Of a DNA stretch of 64,000 nt, positions 46,601 through 54,528 are shown piece after piece. Positions within the stretch are counted from its first letter, which is position 1. Each line of letters starts with the position of its first letter. Below the pieces are notes generated by a model. It worked only from the letters and a program-made list of their open reading frames with translations, had not been told where the DNA came from and did not search any database. The position numbers and the translations under genes were made by a program. The stretch lies in NCBI GenBank assembly GCA_020630575.1, contig JAHDBD010000001.1, positions 1 through 64,000 of the forward strand, in the 5' to 3' direction. The stretch comes from Bernardetia sp. (lineage in GTDB: Bacteria > Bacteroidota > Bacteroidia > Cytophagales > Bernardetiaceae).

Positions 46601-47445
46601 GAAAATCAAATGAAATGTATAATGTTTGGATAGAAGGAACTCCAAATATGATTCAGTTTCTTGAAGAAATTGGTTGTTATGGAGAGAGAGGCGAAATTAT
46701 TCCTTCATTATTATCCTTTTTGAAGGAAATTAATCCAAATACAAATGTAGATACAGTTCCTGTCGAAATTTGGCAAAATAATATAAAAGATAGTAAAGAA
46801 AAACTAGGCTTATCTTGGCGAAATGTAGCTGCAAAAGTAGGAATTAGTTATTCAGGTTCTAATATGTATTCAAAAGCAATTTCAAGAGAGAAATTGAATC
46901 GTGTTGCTGTTGCTTTAGAGTGTGAAGAATTGGATTTATTAAGTAATTCTGATATTTTTTGGGACGAAATAACTCAAATTATTTCTTTAGAAGAAGAACA
47001 TGTTTTTGATGCAACTGTACCAGAAGTTCATAATTTTGTAGCAAATGATATAATTGTTCATAATTCTATTGAGCAAGATGCAGATATGGTAATTTTCCTT
47101 TATCGTCCTGAGTATTATGAAATTACGCAAGATGAAATGGGAAATCCTACACAAGGAACAGCCGAAGTAATTATTGCAAAAAACCGTCATGGTAGTTTGG
47201 AAACGGTTACTTTACAGTTTGTAGGAAAATACACAAAATTTCAAGATTTGGATGAGGGAAGCTTTTCAGCAGGAAATACAGGCTATGATAGTGGTTTTCC
47301 CAATGCAAACGACAATCTTTCAAATATGCCTCCAATAGACGACGGATTTACAACACTTCAAAGCAAAGGAAATAATATGAATCCAATTGCTGATGATTTG
47401 AAGAATAAAAAATCAGTAGATTTTGATGATGAACCTCCTTTTTAA
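43648..47445 (+). CDS. dnaB: Replicative DNA helicase DnaB with two inteins
   Basis: 1265 residues. Removing the two inteins leaves a 536-residue helicase, normal for DnaB. Exteins: 1-240 (N domain and Walker A GMGK), 544-713 (IFSLEMSAEQLL, Walker B MIVIDYLQLM) and 1140-1265. Intein 1 is inserted inside the P-loop, between Lys240 and Thr544 (GMGK/T); intein 2 between Gly713 and Ser1140 (RESG/SIEQDAD). The helicase cannot work until both are spliced out. The C-terminal end is acidic, DFDDEPPF, like SSB tips. Preceded by repeat C; terminator at 47494. Confidence 0.96.
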   Translation: MDNKTNNFSKKGSFNKKKQNGFANDLSNEMGKLPPQSIPLEEAILGALLLERKAFEDVVDILKADSFYKDAHQLIYQAMLELSAKGSPIDLLTVRTQLEKNGNLEIVGGAYALVRLTTEVSSSANVVYHAHEIVERAIKRKMIGVASTVRQNAFEDTKDAFELLDETQSELFEITEDNVRKRTSDMASVYLNTLKDLEEKRKNKTGITGIQSGFTALDRITAGWQRSDLIILAARPGMGKAQPLDAKLLSQNGWKTMGEVKKDDVLAGSDGKFHKVKEVFPQGKKSIYKVTFEDNTSTECCEEHLWITFQQSANKLGVRSLKEIKKTLLTGAGKPNHYIPMVMPIQWEEKKLPLSSYLVGLFVSNQSQTSLLANKEAFKTSERMAETYEKLQNAFGDQMVNFSQDPFIPKEYLWSSVRQRTELLEGMLAFSGRLDNDSKGKYKTDSIRIKDDFVFLIRSLGGMVLVAEKKNEKGENYFYLEFELPANLLDLEIGAQTTTNNSVSPLFKYITKIEFIGNKEAACIKIDSADSLYVTDDFTLTHNTAFVLSALANAAVKYDHCVAIFSLEMSAEQLLTRMMSSEAEVESQKLRNGSIADHEWAQLVHRTTQLSASKIFIDDTPAITMLELRAKARRLKSQHNLDMIVIDYLQLMSGDSGKGGGNREQEIAGISRALKQLAKELDVPVMALSQLSRAVETRGGDKKPMLSDLRESGCLTGDTQITEAHTGKLFTIKELADREEQTPFYCLALGDDKKIRPYLMSKVFYSGIKQPYQLITRSGKSIKASANHPFLKLEGWTALENLKVGDRIGVPRNTHVETKNTVLSKNELILLAHLLGDGCVLPKQPYHYTSADRENIEIVAKAAKELFNIDSREVKQENWWHLYLKCPYHLTHGKKHPITSWYESLGIGRVRSKHKRISEKVFQSTKEDICLFLSHLWATDGNVSLVKAKNGRKNSAAIYYASSSEILSSQVHSLLLRCGIHSIIRKSNEMYNVWIEGTPNMIQFLEEIGCYGERGEIIPSLLSFLKEINPNTNVDTVPVEIWQNNIKDSKEKLGLSWRNVAAKVGISYSGSNMYSKAISREKLNRVAVALECEELDLLSNSDIFWDEITQIISLEEEHVFDATVPEVHNFVANDIIVHNSIEQDADMVIFLYRPEYYEITQDEMGNPTQGTAEVIIAKNRHGSLETVTLQFVGKYTKFQDLDEGSFSAGNTGYDSGFPNANDNLSNMPPIDDGFTTLQSKGNNMNPIADDLKNKKSVDFDDEPPF
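44368..45276 (+). other. Intein 1 in DnaB (P-loop site), class 3-like
   Basis: 303 residues (Ala241-Asn543 of the precursor). It starts with Ala, so the usual N-terminal Cys/Ser nucleophile is missing. The three class 3 marks are present: Trp306 two residues after the block B His (EEHLW), Cys523 at the start of block F (AACIKIDSADSLYVTDD) and Thr541 before the final His-Asn (LTHN). The +1 residue is Thr. Splicing is expected to start at Cys523. The central endonuclease region is decayed: YLVGLFVSNQ and LLEGMLAFSGRL lack the acidic residues of LAGLIDADG motifs. Confidence 0.85.
45787..47064 (+). other. Intein 2 in DnaB (RESG/SIEQ site), class 1 with LAGLIDADG endonuclease
   Basis: 426 residues (Cys714-Asn1139). 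Begins CLTGDTQITE, block B is KASANHPFLKL, and it ends FVANDIIVHN with Ser1140 as +1, all consistent with a class 1 intein. The homing endonuclease keeps both motifs, LLAHLLGDGCV (Asp837) and FLSHLWATDGNVS (Asp940), so it may still cut intein-free alleles. A helix-turn-helix-like part (LSWRNVAAKVGISYSG) follows. This is the site used by cyanobacterial DnaB inteins (Ssp/Npu). Confidence 0.9.
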
Positions 47446-47493
47446 AAAAAATAGCATTTAAGATTAATTTCCACTAAAAAGAGCATACTAAAA

Positions 47494-47537
47494 AACAAAA
47501 AACCTTCTCAATTTTATAATTAAGAAGGTTTTTTGTT
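47494..47537. terminator. Bidirectional terminator after dnaB
   Basis: AACAAAAAACCTTCT and AGAAGGTTTTTTGTT form a perfect 15-base stem around a 14-base loop, with A and T runs. Between convergent dnaB and the S41 protease gene. Confidence 0.88.
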
Positions 47538-47573
47538 GAAAAAGAAAATTCAAACTATTTTTTAAAACCATAT

Positions 47574-49325
47574 TTATTCTTTTATCAAATAATATTTTTT
47601 GAGTTCTTCTGCTTTTTCAAGGTTTTCCAAAGCAACTTTAATTTCTTTGTCTTCTTGATTTAAAACAGGATAATATCCTTCATATTGCCAATTTAGTTTT
47701 GCTAAACTTGCTTTTATTTGATTCAAAATAAAACTTCTTGAAATTTGATATTGAGCATCATTAAAAATTACTTTTTGATTTTTGGCAAAATTTAAAAAGT
47801 CGTTTTCTAGTTTTTTATCAATAGTAAAGTTAGAAATAAATTCATTTACTTTCATCGCTTTAAATTTCTCTTTATTGAGATTATAGTAGGTACTTGTCCA
47901 GTTTCTTACCACACTTTTAGAGTAAATTGAATCTACATAAGGCGTAAAATAAGAAGTATCTCTTGATACAAAAATATCAGGCATTATTCCACCACTTCCA
48001 TAAACAGTTCTTCCATGAAGCGTCTTATATTTTTTCTCTGTATTCATTTTTGAACTATCAGCTTGATATAATTCGCCATTGGTATAACGTTCCATAATCT
48101 CCAAACTATAATCTGTTGTGTCGCTATATGGCTTTTGAATGCTACGACCACTTGGTGTATAATATCTTGAAATAGTAAGACGAAGTTCTGAGCCATCACG
48201 AAGTGTAATTGGTTTCTGAACCAACCCTTTGCCAAACGAACGCCTTCCAACAATCAAAGCTCTATCATTGTCTTGTAAAGCACCAGCTACAATTTCAGAA
48301 GCAGAAGCACTTCCTTCATCTAATAAAACTATCACAGCATTTTCTTCAAAATTTCCTTTTCGATGTGCTTTTTCTTCACTATCAAAACGGTCTTTTTTTC
48401 CATCAGTATAAACAATCATTTCTGTTCCTGCCAAAAGCTCATCAACCATTCTGACAGCTTGATCCATATAACCACCTGGATTTCCACGCAAATCTAAAAC
48501 TAAATCTTTCATTCCTTCACGAAGAAGCTTGTTTAGTTGTGTTTCAAATTCCTTAAAAGTATTCATGCCAAAACGAGAAACTTTTATATAACCTGTTTTT
48601 GGAGTAAGCATATAACCTACTTCTACTGTATGGGTAGGAATTGTGCCACGCTCAACAGTCAGAACAAGTTCTTTATTTTGATAAGGACGAAAAACAGTCA
48701 AGTTTACTTTTGAATTCTTCTTTCCACGTAGCAAATCAAAAACTTTTCTATTATCAATCTTTACATTGGCAACTGGCGTATCATCCACTTTTATAATTCT
48801 GTCTCCTGCTTCTATTCCTGCTCGTGAAGATGGACTATTCGGAATTGGCATAATCACTTGAATTGTATCTTCAAAAAGCACAAACTCAACACCTATTCCT
48901 TCAAAATCTCCTTCTAATTGAGAGTTCATTATTTCTACATCTTTTGCAGGAATATAACTTGTATGAGGATCCAGTTTGGATAGCATTTCCTTTATTCCGT
49001 GGTCTGTAATATCTGTTAAATTGACAGTATCTACGTAATAATCTTCAATATAAGAAAGCACTTGACGCATTTTTTTGGCTTGGTCAGATGCACTTTCTTC
49101 TGTTTGTAGACCAACTAAGGAAGTTGTAAAGGAGTTGTCTTGTCCTCCAAAAAAACGTGCGCCAAAAATTAATCCTACTCCTAAAGCAATGGCTGTAAAA
49201 ATTGGTAATTTGATTTGAGCTGCTGAAATAGAAGTATCCGACTTTGTTTTTGCTTTATTTTCTTTAGGCGTACTACGTGTGTAGATAAGACGCTCATTAG
49301 AAGACTCTGAATTACTTTCTGACAT
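47574..49325 (-). CDS. S41 family C-terminal processing protease
   Basis: 583 residues. One membrane segment near 42-58 (LPIFTAIALGVGLIFGARFF) after a Ser-rich cytosolic tip, then a PDZ domain (VEFVLFEDTIQVIMPIPNSP) and the S41 core. The catalytic Ser is in DEGSASASEIVAG and the Lys in RRSFGKGLVQ, matching CtpA/Prc. Cuts C termini of envelope proteins in the periplasm. Minus strand, convergent with dnaB. Confidence 0.93.
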   Translation of the reverse strand: MSESNSESSNERLIYTRSTPKENKAKTKSDTSISAAQIKLPIFTAIALGVGLIFGARFFGGQDNSFTTSLVGLQTEESASDQAKKMRQVLSYIEDYYVDTVNLTDITDHGIKEMLSKLDPHTSYIPAKDVEIMNSQLEGDFEGIGVEFVLFEDTIQVIMPIPNSPSSRAGIEAGDRIIKVDDTPVANVKIDNRKVFDLLRGKKNSKVNLTVFRPYQNKELVLTVERGTIPTHTVEVGYMLTPKTGYIKVSRFGMNTFKEFETQLNKLLREGMKDLVLDLRGNPGGYMDQAVRMVDELLAGTEMIVYTDGKKDRFDSEEKAHRKGNFEENAVIVLLDEGSASASEIVAGALQDNDRALIVGRRSFGKGLVQKPITLRDGSELRLTISRYYTPSGRSIQKPYSDTTDYSLEIMERYTNGELYQADSSKMNTEKKYKTLHGRTVYGSGGIMPDIFVSRDTSYFTPYVDSIYSKSVVRNWTSTYYNLNKEKFKAMKVNEFISNFTIDKKLENDFLNFAKNQKVIFNDAQYQISRSFILNQIKASLAKLNWQYEGYYPVLNQEDKEIKVALENLEKAEELKKYYLIKE

Positions 49326-49780
49326 AAAACTATACTATAAATTAGATAATAATTGATTCTTAAATTGATTTACTGATTTATCCTCATAAGTTAACTTCTT
49401 CTTATCAAACAAAATTAAGTAAAGTTGTTGAAAAACAATTTTATATAGAAATTTATTTTAACTATAAACACAACAACTTTACTAAGATAACTCATATTTC
49501 ACTCAAGCAAATAGAATAAAAACAATTTTTGAAGGCTTTTAATAAGATTTAACGGATTTTGAATAAATAGAGCTTATCAATTCAGAAGTGGATTTTTTAT
49601 ATTACTTTAATAATCTGAAGAGAGAAATAGTTTAACACAATAAAACCTTTTATGATAAAAAACGTATATATGAAAGAATGTTGATATGTTTGTATAACTT
49701 AATTTGAAGTAAGTTAAGAGCATCAAATTTCTCAACTCATTTTTTCAACTCAATTATAAAACATCAAAAAACTCAATATT
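49326..49780. other. Intergenic region upstream of thioredoxin
   Basis: 455 bases, divergent from the S41 gene, AT-rich. It contains a -7-like box TATGTTTG at 49685-49692. No gene or strong hairpin seen. Confidence 0.4.
49685..49692 (+). promoter_or_regulatory. -7 promoter box possible for trxA
   Basis: TATGTTTG matches TAnnTTTG and lies 88 bases before the trxA start. No clear -33 box. Confidence 0.35.
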
Positions 49781-50092
49781 ATGGACGTTAAACCATCATT
49801 TCAAGATATTATTCAATCAGAAACACCTGTTTTAGTAGATTTTTATGCAGACTGGTGTGGACCTTGTCAGGCAATGACACCTGTGATTACTGATTTTTCT
49901 TCTGAGATGGGAGAAAAAGTAAAAGTAATTAAGATAAATGTAGATACCAATCCTGCTGTTGCCTCTACATTTAATGTGCGTGGAATTCCTACTTTTATCG
50001 TTTTTAAGAACGGAGAAGCAGTTGCTCGTCAGTCAGGTATGATGCCTCTTGCAGGTCTTCGCTCAATGGTAGACCCTCATTTGGTAAAGTAA
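49781..50092 (+). CDS. trxA: Thioredoxin
   Basis: 103 residues. The active site is DFYADWCGPCQAMTP, with the conserved cis-Pro in RGIPTFIVFKNGE. Cytosolic disulfide reductase; supplies electrons to reductases and peroxidases. No signal peptide. Single gene, with a terminator at 50117. Confidence 0.96.
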   Translation: MDVKPSFQDIIQSETPVLVDFYADWCGPCQAMTPVITDFSSEMGEKVKVIKINVDTNPAVASTFNVRGIPTFIVFKNGEAVARQSGMMPLAGLRSMVDPHLVK

Positions 50093-50116
50093 ACAAAGCT
50101 ATTTTTATAAAAAGAC

Positions 50117-50157
50117 AAAGTTCTTTTCTATTTTTAAAATGGGAAAGGACTTTTTTA
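50117..50157 (+). terminator. Terminator after trxA
   Basis: AAAGTTCTTTTC pairs with GAAAGGACTTT with one G-T pair and one bulged base, then a T run at 50151. About 25 bases after the trxA stop. Confidence 0.7.
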
Positions 50158-50222
50158 GTTCAATGATGTTACGCAGTCAAAAAAACAAAGCGTGCTGTTT
50201 TCTCCCTTTCTCTACCTGTTTT

Positions 50223-50243
50223 ACCACGATTAAAATCGTGGGT
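50223..50243. repeat. Short inverted repeat between trxA and pentapeptide gene
   Basis: ACCACGATT and AATCGTGGGT pair over nine bases around AA. The genes are convergent; it may help end the minus-strand transcript. Confidence 0.4.
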
Positions 50244-50293
50244 TTCATTTTATGAAAGTAATTTGTAGAAGTTTTATTCTTGTGTAACATCAA

Positions 50294-50863
50294 TCATTCA
50301 ATCAAAATATCATAGCTATCCAAAAGTCCTTTTATTCCATAACTTGAAAACTTAGCTTTTTTGACTTTATTTTTGGCAAGGTTAATAGAATAATTAGTTG
50401 CGTTTCTAAAATCTGTTCCTTCTAAAATTGTATTTTCAAAAACTGCTCCTGCTAGTTCACAGTCTTGAAAAACTATATTTTTGAGATTACTTTCTGTAAA
50501 ATCGACTTCTTTTAGTGTTGAATTTTTAAACGTAGCATCTTTGAGATTGAGTTGATAAAAGGAAGAAAAATCAAGCAAACAGTTTTCAAAATGTAAAACC
50601 AATAAAAAAGGATTGCAATCTGAAAATTGAAGACCTAAGAGTTTAGAGTTTTTGAACTTTGTTTCTTGAAAAGAGGTATTTCCTAGTTTGGTACTACTCA
50701 AATCACAGTTTTCAAAGCTACAATTAATAAATGTAGTATGTGATAAATTGCTATGAGAAAAGATACAATTCAGAAAAGTACATTCTTCATATTCTCCTTC
50801 TAGAAATTCATTTTCTGTAAAATTCTCGTTTTGATATGATTTTGATACAATATATTCTGACAT
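50294..50863 (-). CDS. Pentapeptide repeat protein
   Basis: 189 residues almost entirely of A(D/N)LXX-type repeats: CTFLNCIFSHSNLSHTTFIN, CSFENCDLSSTKLGNTSF, and on to ENTILEGTDFRNATN. This gives a right-handed quadrilateral beta helix. Family members include QnrB/MfpA-type gyrase protectors, but most have no known partner. Cytosolic. Function unassigned. Confidence 0.88.
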   Translation of the reverse strand: MSEYIVSKSYQNENFTENEFLEGEYEECTFLNCIFSHSNLSHTTFINCSFENCDLSSTKLGNTSFQETKFKNSKLLGLQFSDCNPFLLVLHFENCLLDFSSFYQLNLKDATFKNSTLKEVDFTESNLKNIVFQDCELAGAVFENTILEGTDFRNATNYSINLAKNKVKKAKFSSYGIKGLLDSYDILIE

Positions 50864-51592
50864 AAATTTTTATTTGGTTTCAGCCTAATTTTGATAGGTG
50901 AATATATAAAAATCTGCTAATTTATTTTGATAGTGTTAAGAATAAAAAGATACAAAATTTAGTGTGAAATTTAAAAGTTTTAAGCTATAATTTGTCAGCT
51001 TAATAAGAAATTTTGAGCAAAAAAGTGAAAATAATAAAATTTTTTGAAAAAAAATGAAAAAAAATTTCCTACTGAATTTAATTTGCTTAACAATTTATTA
51101 ACAATGTTATGCTCTTTGTTAATAGATTATTATTTTGTGATAAATAGATTTTGCAGAATAGAGTTTTTGTAAAAAATGCTTTTATTACTAACTGATTATC
51201 AATGAAATAGCGATTTATTCAATAATTATTATATTTTTGTGAACTAAGAGTTACTAAACGTGCCTTTGCAAATAAAATTCTATTAAAAAACGTACTTCAA
51301 AATTATATTTGGTTTGATGTCGTAAATTATATAAACCACGTTATTTAATTCTTTTAATCACTAGTTGTATAGACAACTATCATAAAGTAAGCTGTCAGAC
51401 ACATCAAAAGTGTCAGTACAGTTCTAACAAAAACTATCTGACACCTTAAAGGTGTACTGATAGTGATTAATTTCTGAAATTACTTTATCAAAATAATAGA
51501 AAAAATAAAACTTAATCTTTTCCAATAAAAAATACTCAACGGCTTTAGCCCTCAGCGAAGCTAAACACACACCTACTTTTTCCTCTTATATT
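50864..51592. other. Intergenic region with three hairpins
   Basis: 729 bases, no gene seen. Holds three successive hairpins at 51363-51464 (listed separately) and a short inverted-repeat word near 51545-51565. AT-rich elsewhere. Confidence 0.45.
51363..51464. repeat. Run of three hairpins upstream of leucine dehydrogenase gene
   Basis: AGTTGT/ACAACT at 51363-51378, then two related imperfect stems: CTGTCAGACAC/GTGTCAGTACAG (51392-51421) and ACTATCTGACACCT/AGGTGTACTGATAGT (51433-51464). The last two share the TGACAC/GTGT pattern and look like a duplicated unit. Confidence 0.55.
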
Positions 51593-52687
51593 ATGGTACA
51601 AACACTCACAACTCCGACAAATGATTCTGTAATGGAAATCATGCAAAAAATGGGACACGAAAATCTCGTTTTTTGTCAAGATCAACACTCTGGTCTTCGT
51701 GCAATTATTGGTATTCACTCTACTGTTTTAGGGCCTGCCTTGGGTGGAACTAGAATGTGGAATTATGCTACTAGCAATGAAGCTGTAACTGATGCACTTC
51801 GTCTTTCTCGTGGTATGTCTTATAAAAACTCTATAGCTGGACTTAATTTAGGTGGTGGAAAAGCCGTGATTATTGGCGATGCTCGTACTCAAAAAAATGA
51901 AGCTTTGTTGCGTCGTTTTGGTAAGTTTGTAGAGAGTCTTAACGGAAAATATATTACAGCCGAAGATGTAGGAATGACTACAATTGATATGAGTTATATC
52001 GCCATGGAAACCAAACACGTAACTGGTTTAGACGAAAATCGTGGTGGTTCGGGCGACCCTTCTCCATTTACAGCTCTTGGAACGTATATGGGAATGAAAG
52101 CAGCAGCTAAAAAAATGTATGGAAGTGATAGCTTAGAAGGCAAAAAAGTTTCTATTCAAGGTGCTGGACACGTAGGCGAATATATCATCGAACATTTATC
52201 AAAAGAAGGTGCAAAAATCTATGTTACTGATGTTTATGAAGATCGTTTGATGGATATTGCAAAAAAATACAAAGTAGAAATTGTAGGACTAGAAGAAATT
52301 TATGATTTAGATGTAGATATTTATTCTCCATGTGCATTGGGAGCAACTGTAAATGATGAAACATTAAACCGTTTGAAATGTCAAATTATTGCAGGTTGTG
52401 CCAACAATCAGCTTAAAGATGAAACCATTCATGGAAATGCCTGTTTAGAGCGTGGAATTATTTATGTTCCAGACTTTTTGATTAATTCAGGTGGTGTAAT
52501 CAATGTTTATTCGGAATTTGCGTCACTTCCTCGTGAGTGGGTCGTTCAGAAAACAGAGCGTTTGTATGATATGTGTTTGGAAGTAATCAATACTTCGGTT
52601 TCTGAAAACAAAAATGCTCAAGATGTAGCTATTCAGATTGCTCAAGAAAGAATTGATTCGATTGCGAATATCAAAACAAGAAGATAA
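51593..52687 (+). CDS. Leu/Val/Phe dehydrogenase (Glu/Leu/Phe/Val family)
   Basis: 364 residues. The active-site block GLNLGGGKAVI follows MSYKNSIA with the catalytic Lys. NAD-binding VSIQGAGHVGEYIIEHL near 190 and AEDVGMTTIDM complete the fit. NAD-dependent oxidative deamination of branched-chain or aromatic amino acids, or the reverse. Cytosolic. Terminator at 52783. Confidence 0.93.
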   Translation: MVQTLTTPTNDSVMEIMQKMGHENLVFCQDQHSGLRAIIGIHSTVLGPALGGTRMWNYATSNEAVTDALRLSRGMSYKNSIAGLNLGGGKAVIIGDARTQKNEALLRRFGKFVESLNGKYITAEDVGMTTIDMSYIAMETKHVTGLDENRGGSGDPSPFTALGTYMGMKAAAKKMYGSDSLEGKKVSIQGAGHVGEYIIEHLSKEGAKIYVTDVYEDRLMDIAKKYKVEIVGLEEIYDLDVDIYSPCALGATVNDETLNRLKCQIIAGCANNQLKDETIHGNACLERGIIYVPDFLINSGGVINVYSEFASLPREWVVQKTERLYDMCLEVINTSVSENKNAQDVAIQIAQERIDSIANIKTRR

Positions 52688-52782
52688 GGAACAATTACGA
52701 CCTGCTAAAGCAGCGAAGCTAATTACGAATTAAAAATTACGAATTTAATAATCATTTATTAGCCGATTGATTTATACATCAT

Positions 52783-52820
52783 AAAAAAAGCGAATTGCCC
52801 TGCTGCAATTCGCTTTTTTT
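52783..52820 (+). terminator. Terminator after leucine dehydrogenase gene
   Basis: AAAAAAAGCGAATTGC and GCAATTCGCTTTTTTT pair perfectly over 16 bases around a five- to six-base loop. Classic strong terminator about 95 bases after the stop. Confidence 0.9.
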
Positions 52821-52873
52821 GTGCGTATGGTTTAAGAATGAAAGACAAATTATCTTAAAATTAATCTACTGCT

Positions 52874-53578
52874 ATGAAAAAAATCTATCAAATCGTTTTT
52901 ATAATTTCTGTGTTATTTTTTATTGGAGAACAGGAAAATTTAGTTTTTGGGCAAAGTGAAATAGTCAAAATGTTAGAGGGAAAAATAGCGACTTGTGGCT
53001 TAGTCATAAATGAATCAATTAATAAAACAGATACTACAAATCAAGTCATAGAAGATACAACTAAAGTTGTACAAATTAGATACACTTGCCGAGCAGTATC
53101 TTATCTTGTAACAGATAAACCATTATATGTAATCGACGGAATACCACAAGAAAATGATTCTACTTTCAAAAATCTTTCTCCAGAAGATATTGAAGCAATT
53201 TTTGTAATGAAAGGAGCATCAGCAGTAGCCATTTGGGGGAGTAGAGGTGGACATAGTGTAATTTTAATTACTCTCAAAAAGAAAGAAGTCAAAGAAGAGA
53301 AAGTAGAAAAGCCAGTAGAAGAAATTGTAATAAATGTTTTCCCTAATCCTACATCCAATTTTGTAAATATTGCTTTAAACCTAAAAGAAAAATCAGAAGT
53401 AGAAGTCAAAATTTATAACCTTCAAACTTTAGAAAGTTTTGAAGTTGTAAAAGAAGAGTACGAAGCAGGAAAACAAATAATCAATTATAAAACTGATTTC
53501 TTGAAAAATGGAATTTATACACTCAAAATTAGATTTGGAAATCAGATTATCGAACGCAAACTTGTTATTGAAAATTAA
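52874..53578 (+). CDS. TonB-plug-like domain fused to T9SS sorting domain
   Basis: 234 residues. Signal peptide ends VFGQS. The middle, PLYVIDGIPQENDSTFKNLS then EDIEAIFVMKGASAVAIWG, is the plug segment of SusC/TonB-dependent receptors, but no barrel follows. From about residue 155, VFPNPTSNFVNIALNL to KLVIEN is a T9SS type A sorting domain. A secreted, barrel-less plug protein is a strange combination; it may be a decoy, a remnant or a surface adaptor. Terminator at 53604. Confidence 0.75.
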   Translation: MKKIYQIVFIISVLFFIGEQENLVFGQSEIVKMLEGKIATCGLVINESINKTDTTNQVIEDTTKVVQIRYTCRAVSYLVTDKPLYVIDGIPQENDSTFKNLSPEDIEAIFVMKGASAVAIWGSRGGHSVILITLKKKEVKEEKVEKPVEEIVINVFPNPTSNFVNIALNLKEKSEVEVKIYNLQTLESFEVVKEEYEAGKQIINYKTDFLKNGIYTLKIRFGNQIIERKLVIEN

Positions 53579-53603
53579 AAAATTACATAACACAGATTTT
53601 TAT

Positions 53604-53643
53604 AAAAAAAGCGTATTGTATTTTGGTACAATACGCTTTTTTG
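53604..53643 (+). terminator. Terminator after plug/T9SS gene
   Basis: AAAAAAAGCGTATTGTA and TACAATACGCTTTTTT pair over 16 bases around a six-base loop. Resembles the 52783 terminator in stem layout. Confidence 0.88.
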
Positions 53644-53759
53644 TGTGTAAATTTGAAAAAAAAATGTAGCGATATGTAGCATACATTTTTAATGTGCAAA
53701 AATGCACCATACGCTTTAGCGTTTGGAAAAAGAACTAAAAAACCAGTTTATTTAAAAGT

Positions 53760-53963
53760 ATGGCAACAGAAAAATATATTTGTGAATCTTGTGGTAGCAA
53801 CGAGTTTGTAACCAAACCCAATCATTTTGATTTATTTTCAGCAGAAGATGGAAAACTTATTTTTCAAGAATCGATGTTGGTAGAAGATGACAGTGCAATC
53901 GAACTCTTTTGTTTTGAATGCGACGAAAAATTAGAATTCGATGAAGATGATTTGGAATTTTAA
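53760..53963 (+). CDS. Small zinc-ribbon-like protein
   Basis: 67 residues with CESCGS near the N terminus and CFECDE near the C terminus, a two-CxxC zinc ribbon, and a very acidic tail (DEDDLEF). No partner known. Terminator-like hairpin at 53982. Confidence 0.7.
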   Translation: MATEKYICESCGSNEFVTKPNHFDLFSAEDGKLIFQESMLVEDDSAIELFCFECDEKLEFDEDDLEF

Positions 53964-53981
53964 TATTTCTTTAAAGATTGA

Positions 53982-54036
53982 AAAAGAGAGAGTAGAAATT
54001 AGATAAATTCTGATTCTATTCTCTTTTGAGTTTTTT
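53982..54036 (+). terminator. Hairpin terminator after zinc-ribbon gene
   Basis: AAAAGAGAGAGTAGAA pairs imperfectly with TTCTATTCTCTTTT, with T-rich sequence after. About 20 bases after the stop. Confidence 0.6.
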
Positions 54037-54223
54037 CTAAATTGTAATTGAATCTTGCTTAATAATTTATATTGCGTTTTTGAACCATTGTTAGAGTTAT
54101 TTTGGATTACCAAAAAACTACTGACAAAGTTATTTTTGCTAAAGCAGAATGAGAACGAGAAAAGTTATTTATTGAGAGTAGGAAGAAGTCATAAATTTAA
54201 TTACTTTTTTTAACTAAAAAACA

Positions 54224-54445
54224 ATGAAATATAACCTAGAAGAAGCCTTTGAGCAATTAGAAAAAATAAAAGAAGAGAGTAATATTGTTCTAGTTAAACT
54301 TGATGGAGCGAGAGAAAAAGATAAAATTACAGTTGTAATTAGTAGGGTAAAATCTATAGAAGGCACAATTCAATACCATGGAAATGATCTATTATTAGTA
54401 ATTAATAAGGCAATTAATCGATATTATGAAATAAAATCTACATAA
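54224..54445 (+). CDS. Hypothetical small protein
   Basis: 73 residues, helical N terminus (EEAFEQLEKIKEESNIVL) and beta-rich end. No family recognised; no signal peptide. Precedes scpA by 83 bases and may share its transcript. Confidence 0.5.
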   Translation: MKYNLEEAFEQLEKIKEESNIVLVKLDGAREKDKITVVISRVKSIEGTIQYHGNDLLLVINKAINRYYEIKST

Positions 54446-54528
54446 CAGAAATTCAATTAGACTCATTTTTTTATTATACCTATCAAATGACTTCTAAAAT
54501 CTAACTTCATACTTCTAACTTTGCATCC

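Noticed and set aside
45787-47064. Reading intein 2 as class 3 too
   Set aside because: It starts with Cys and has His-Asn/Ser at the C junction, so it is an ordinary class 1 intein.
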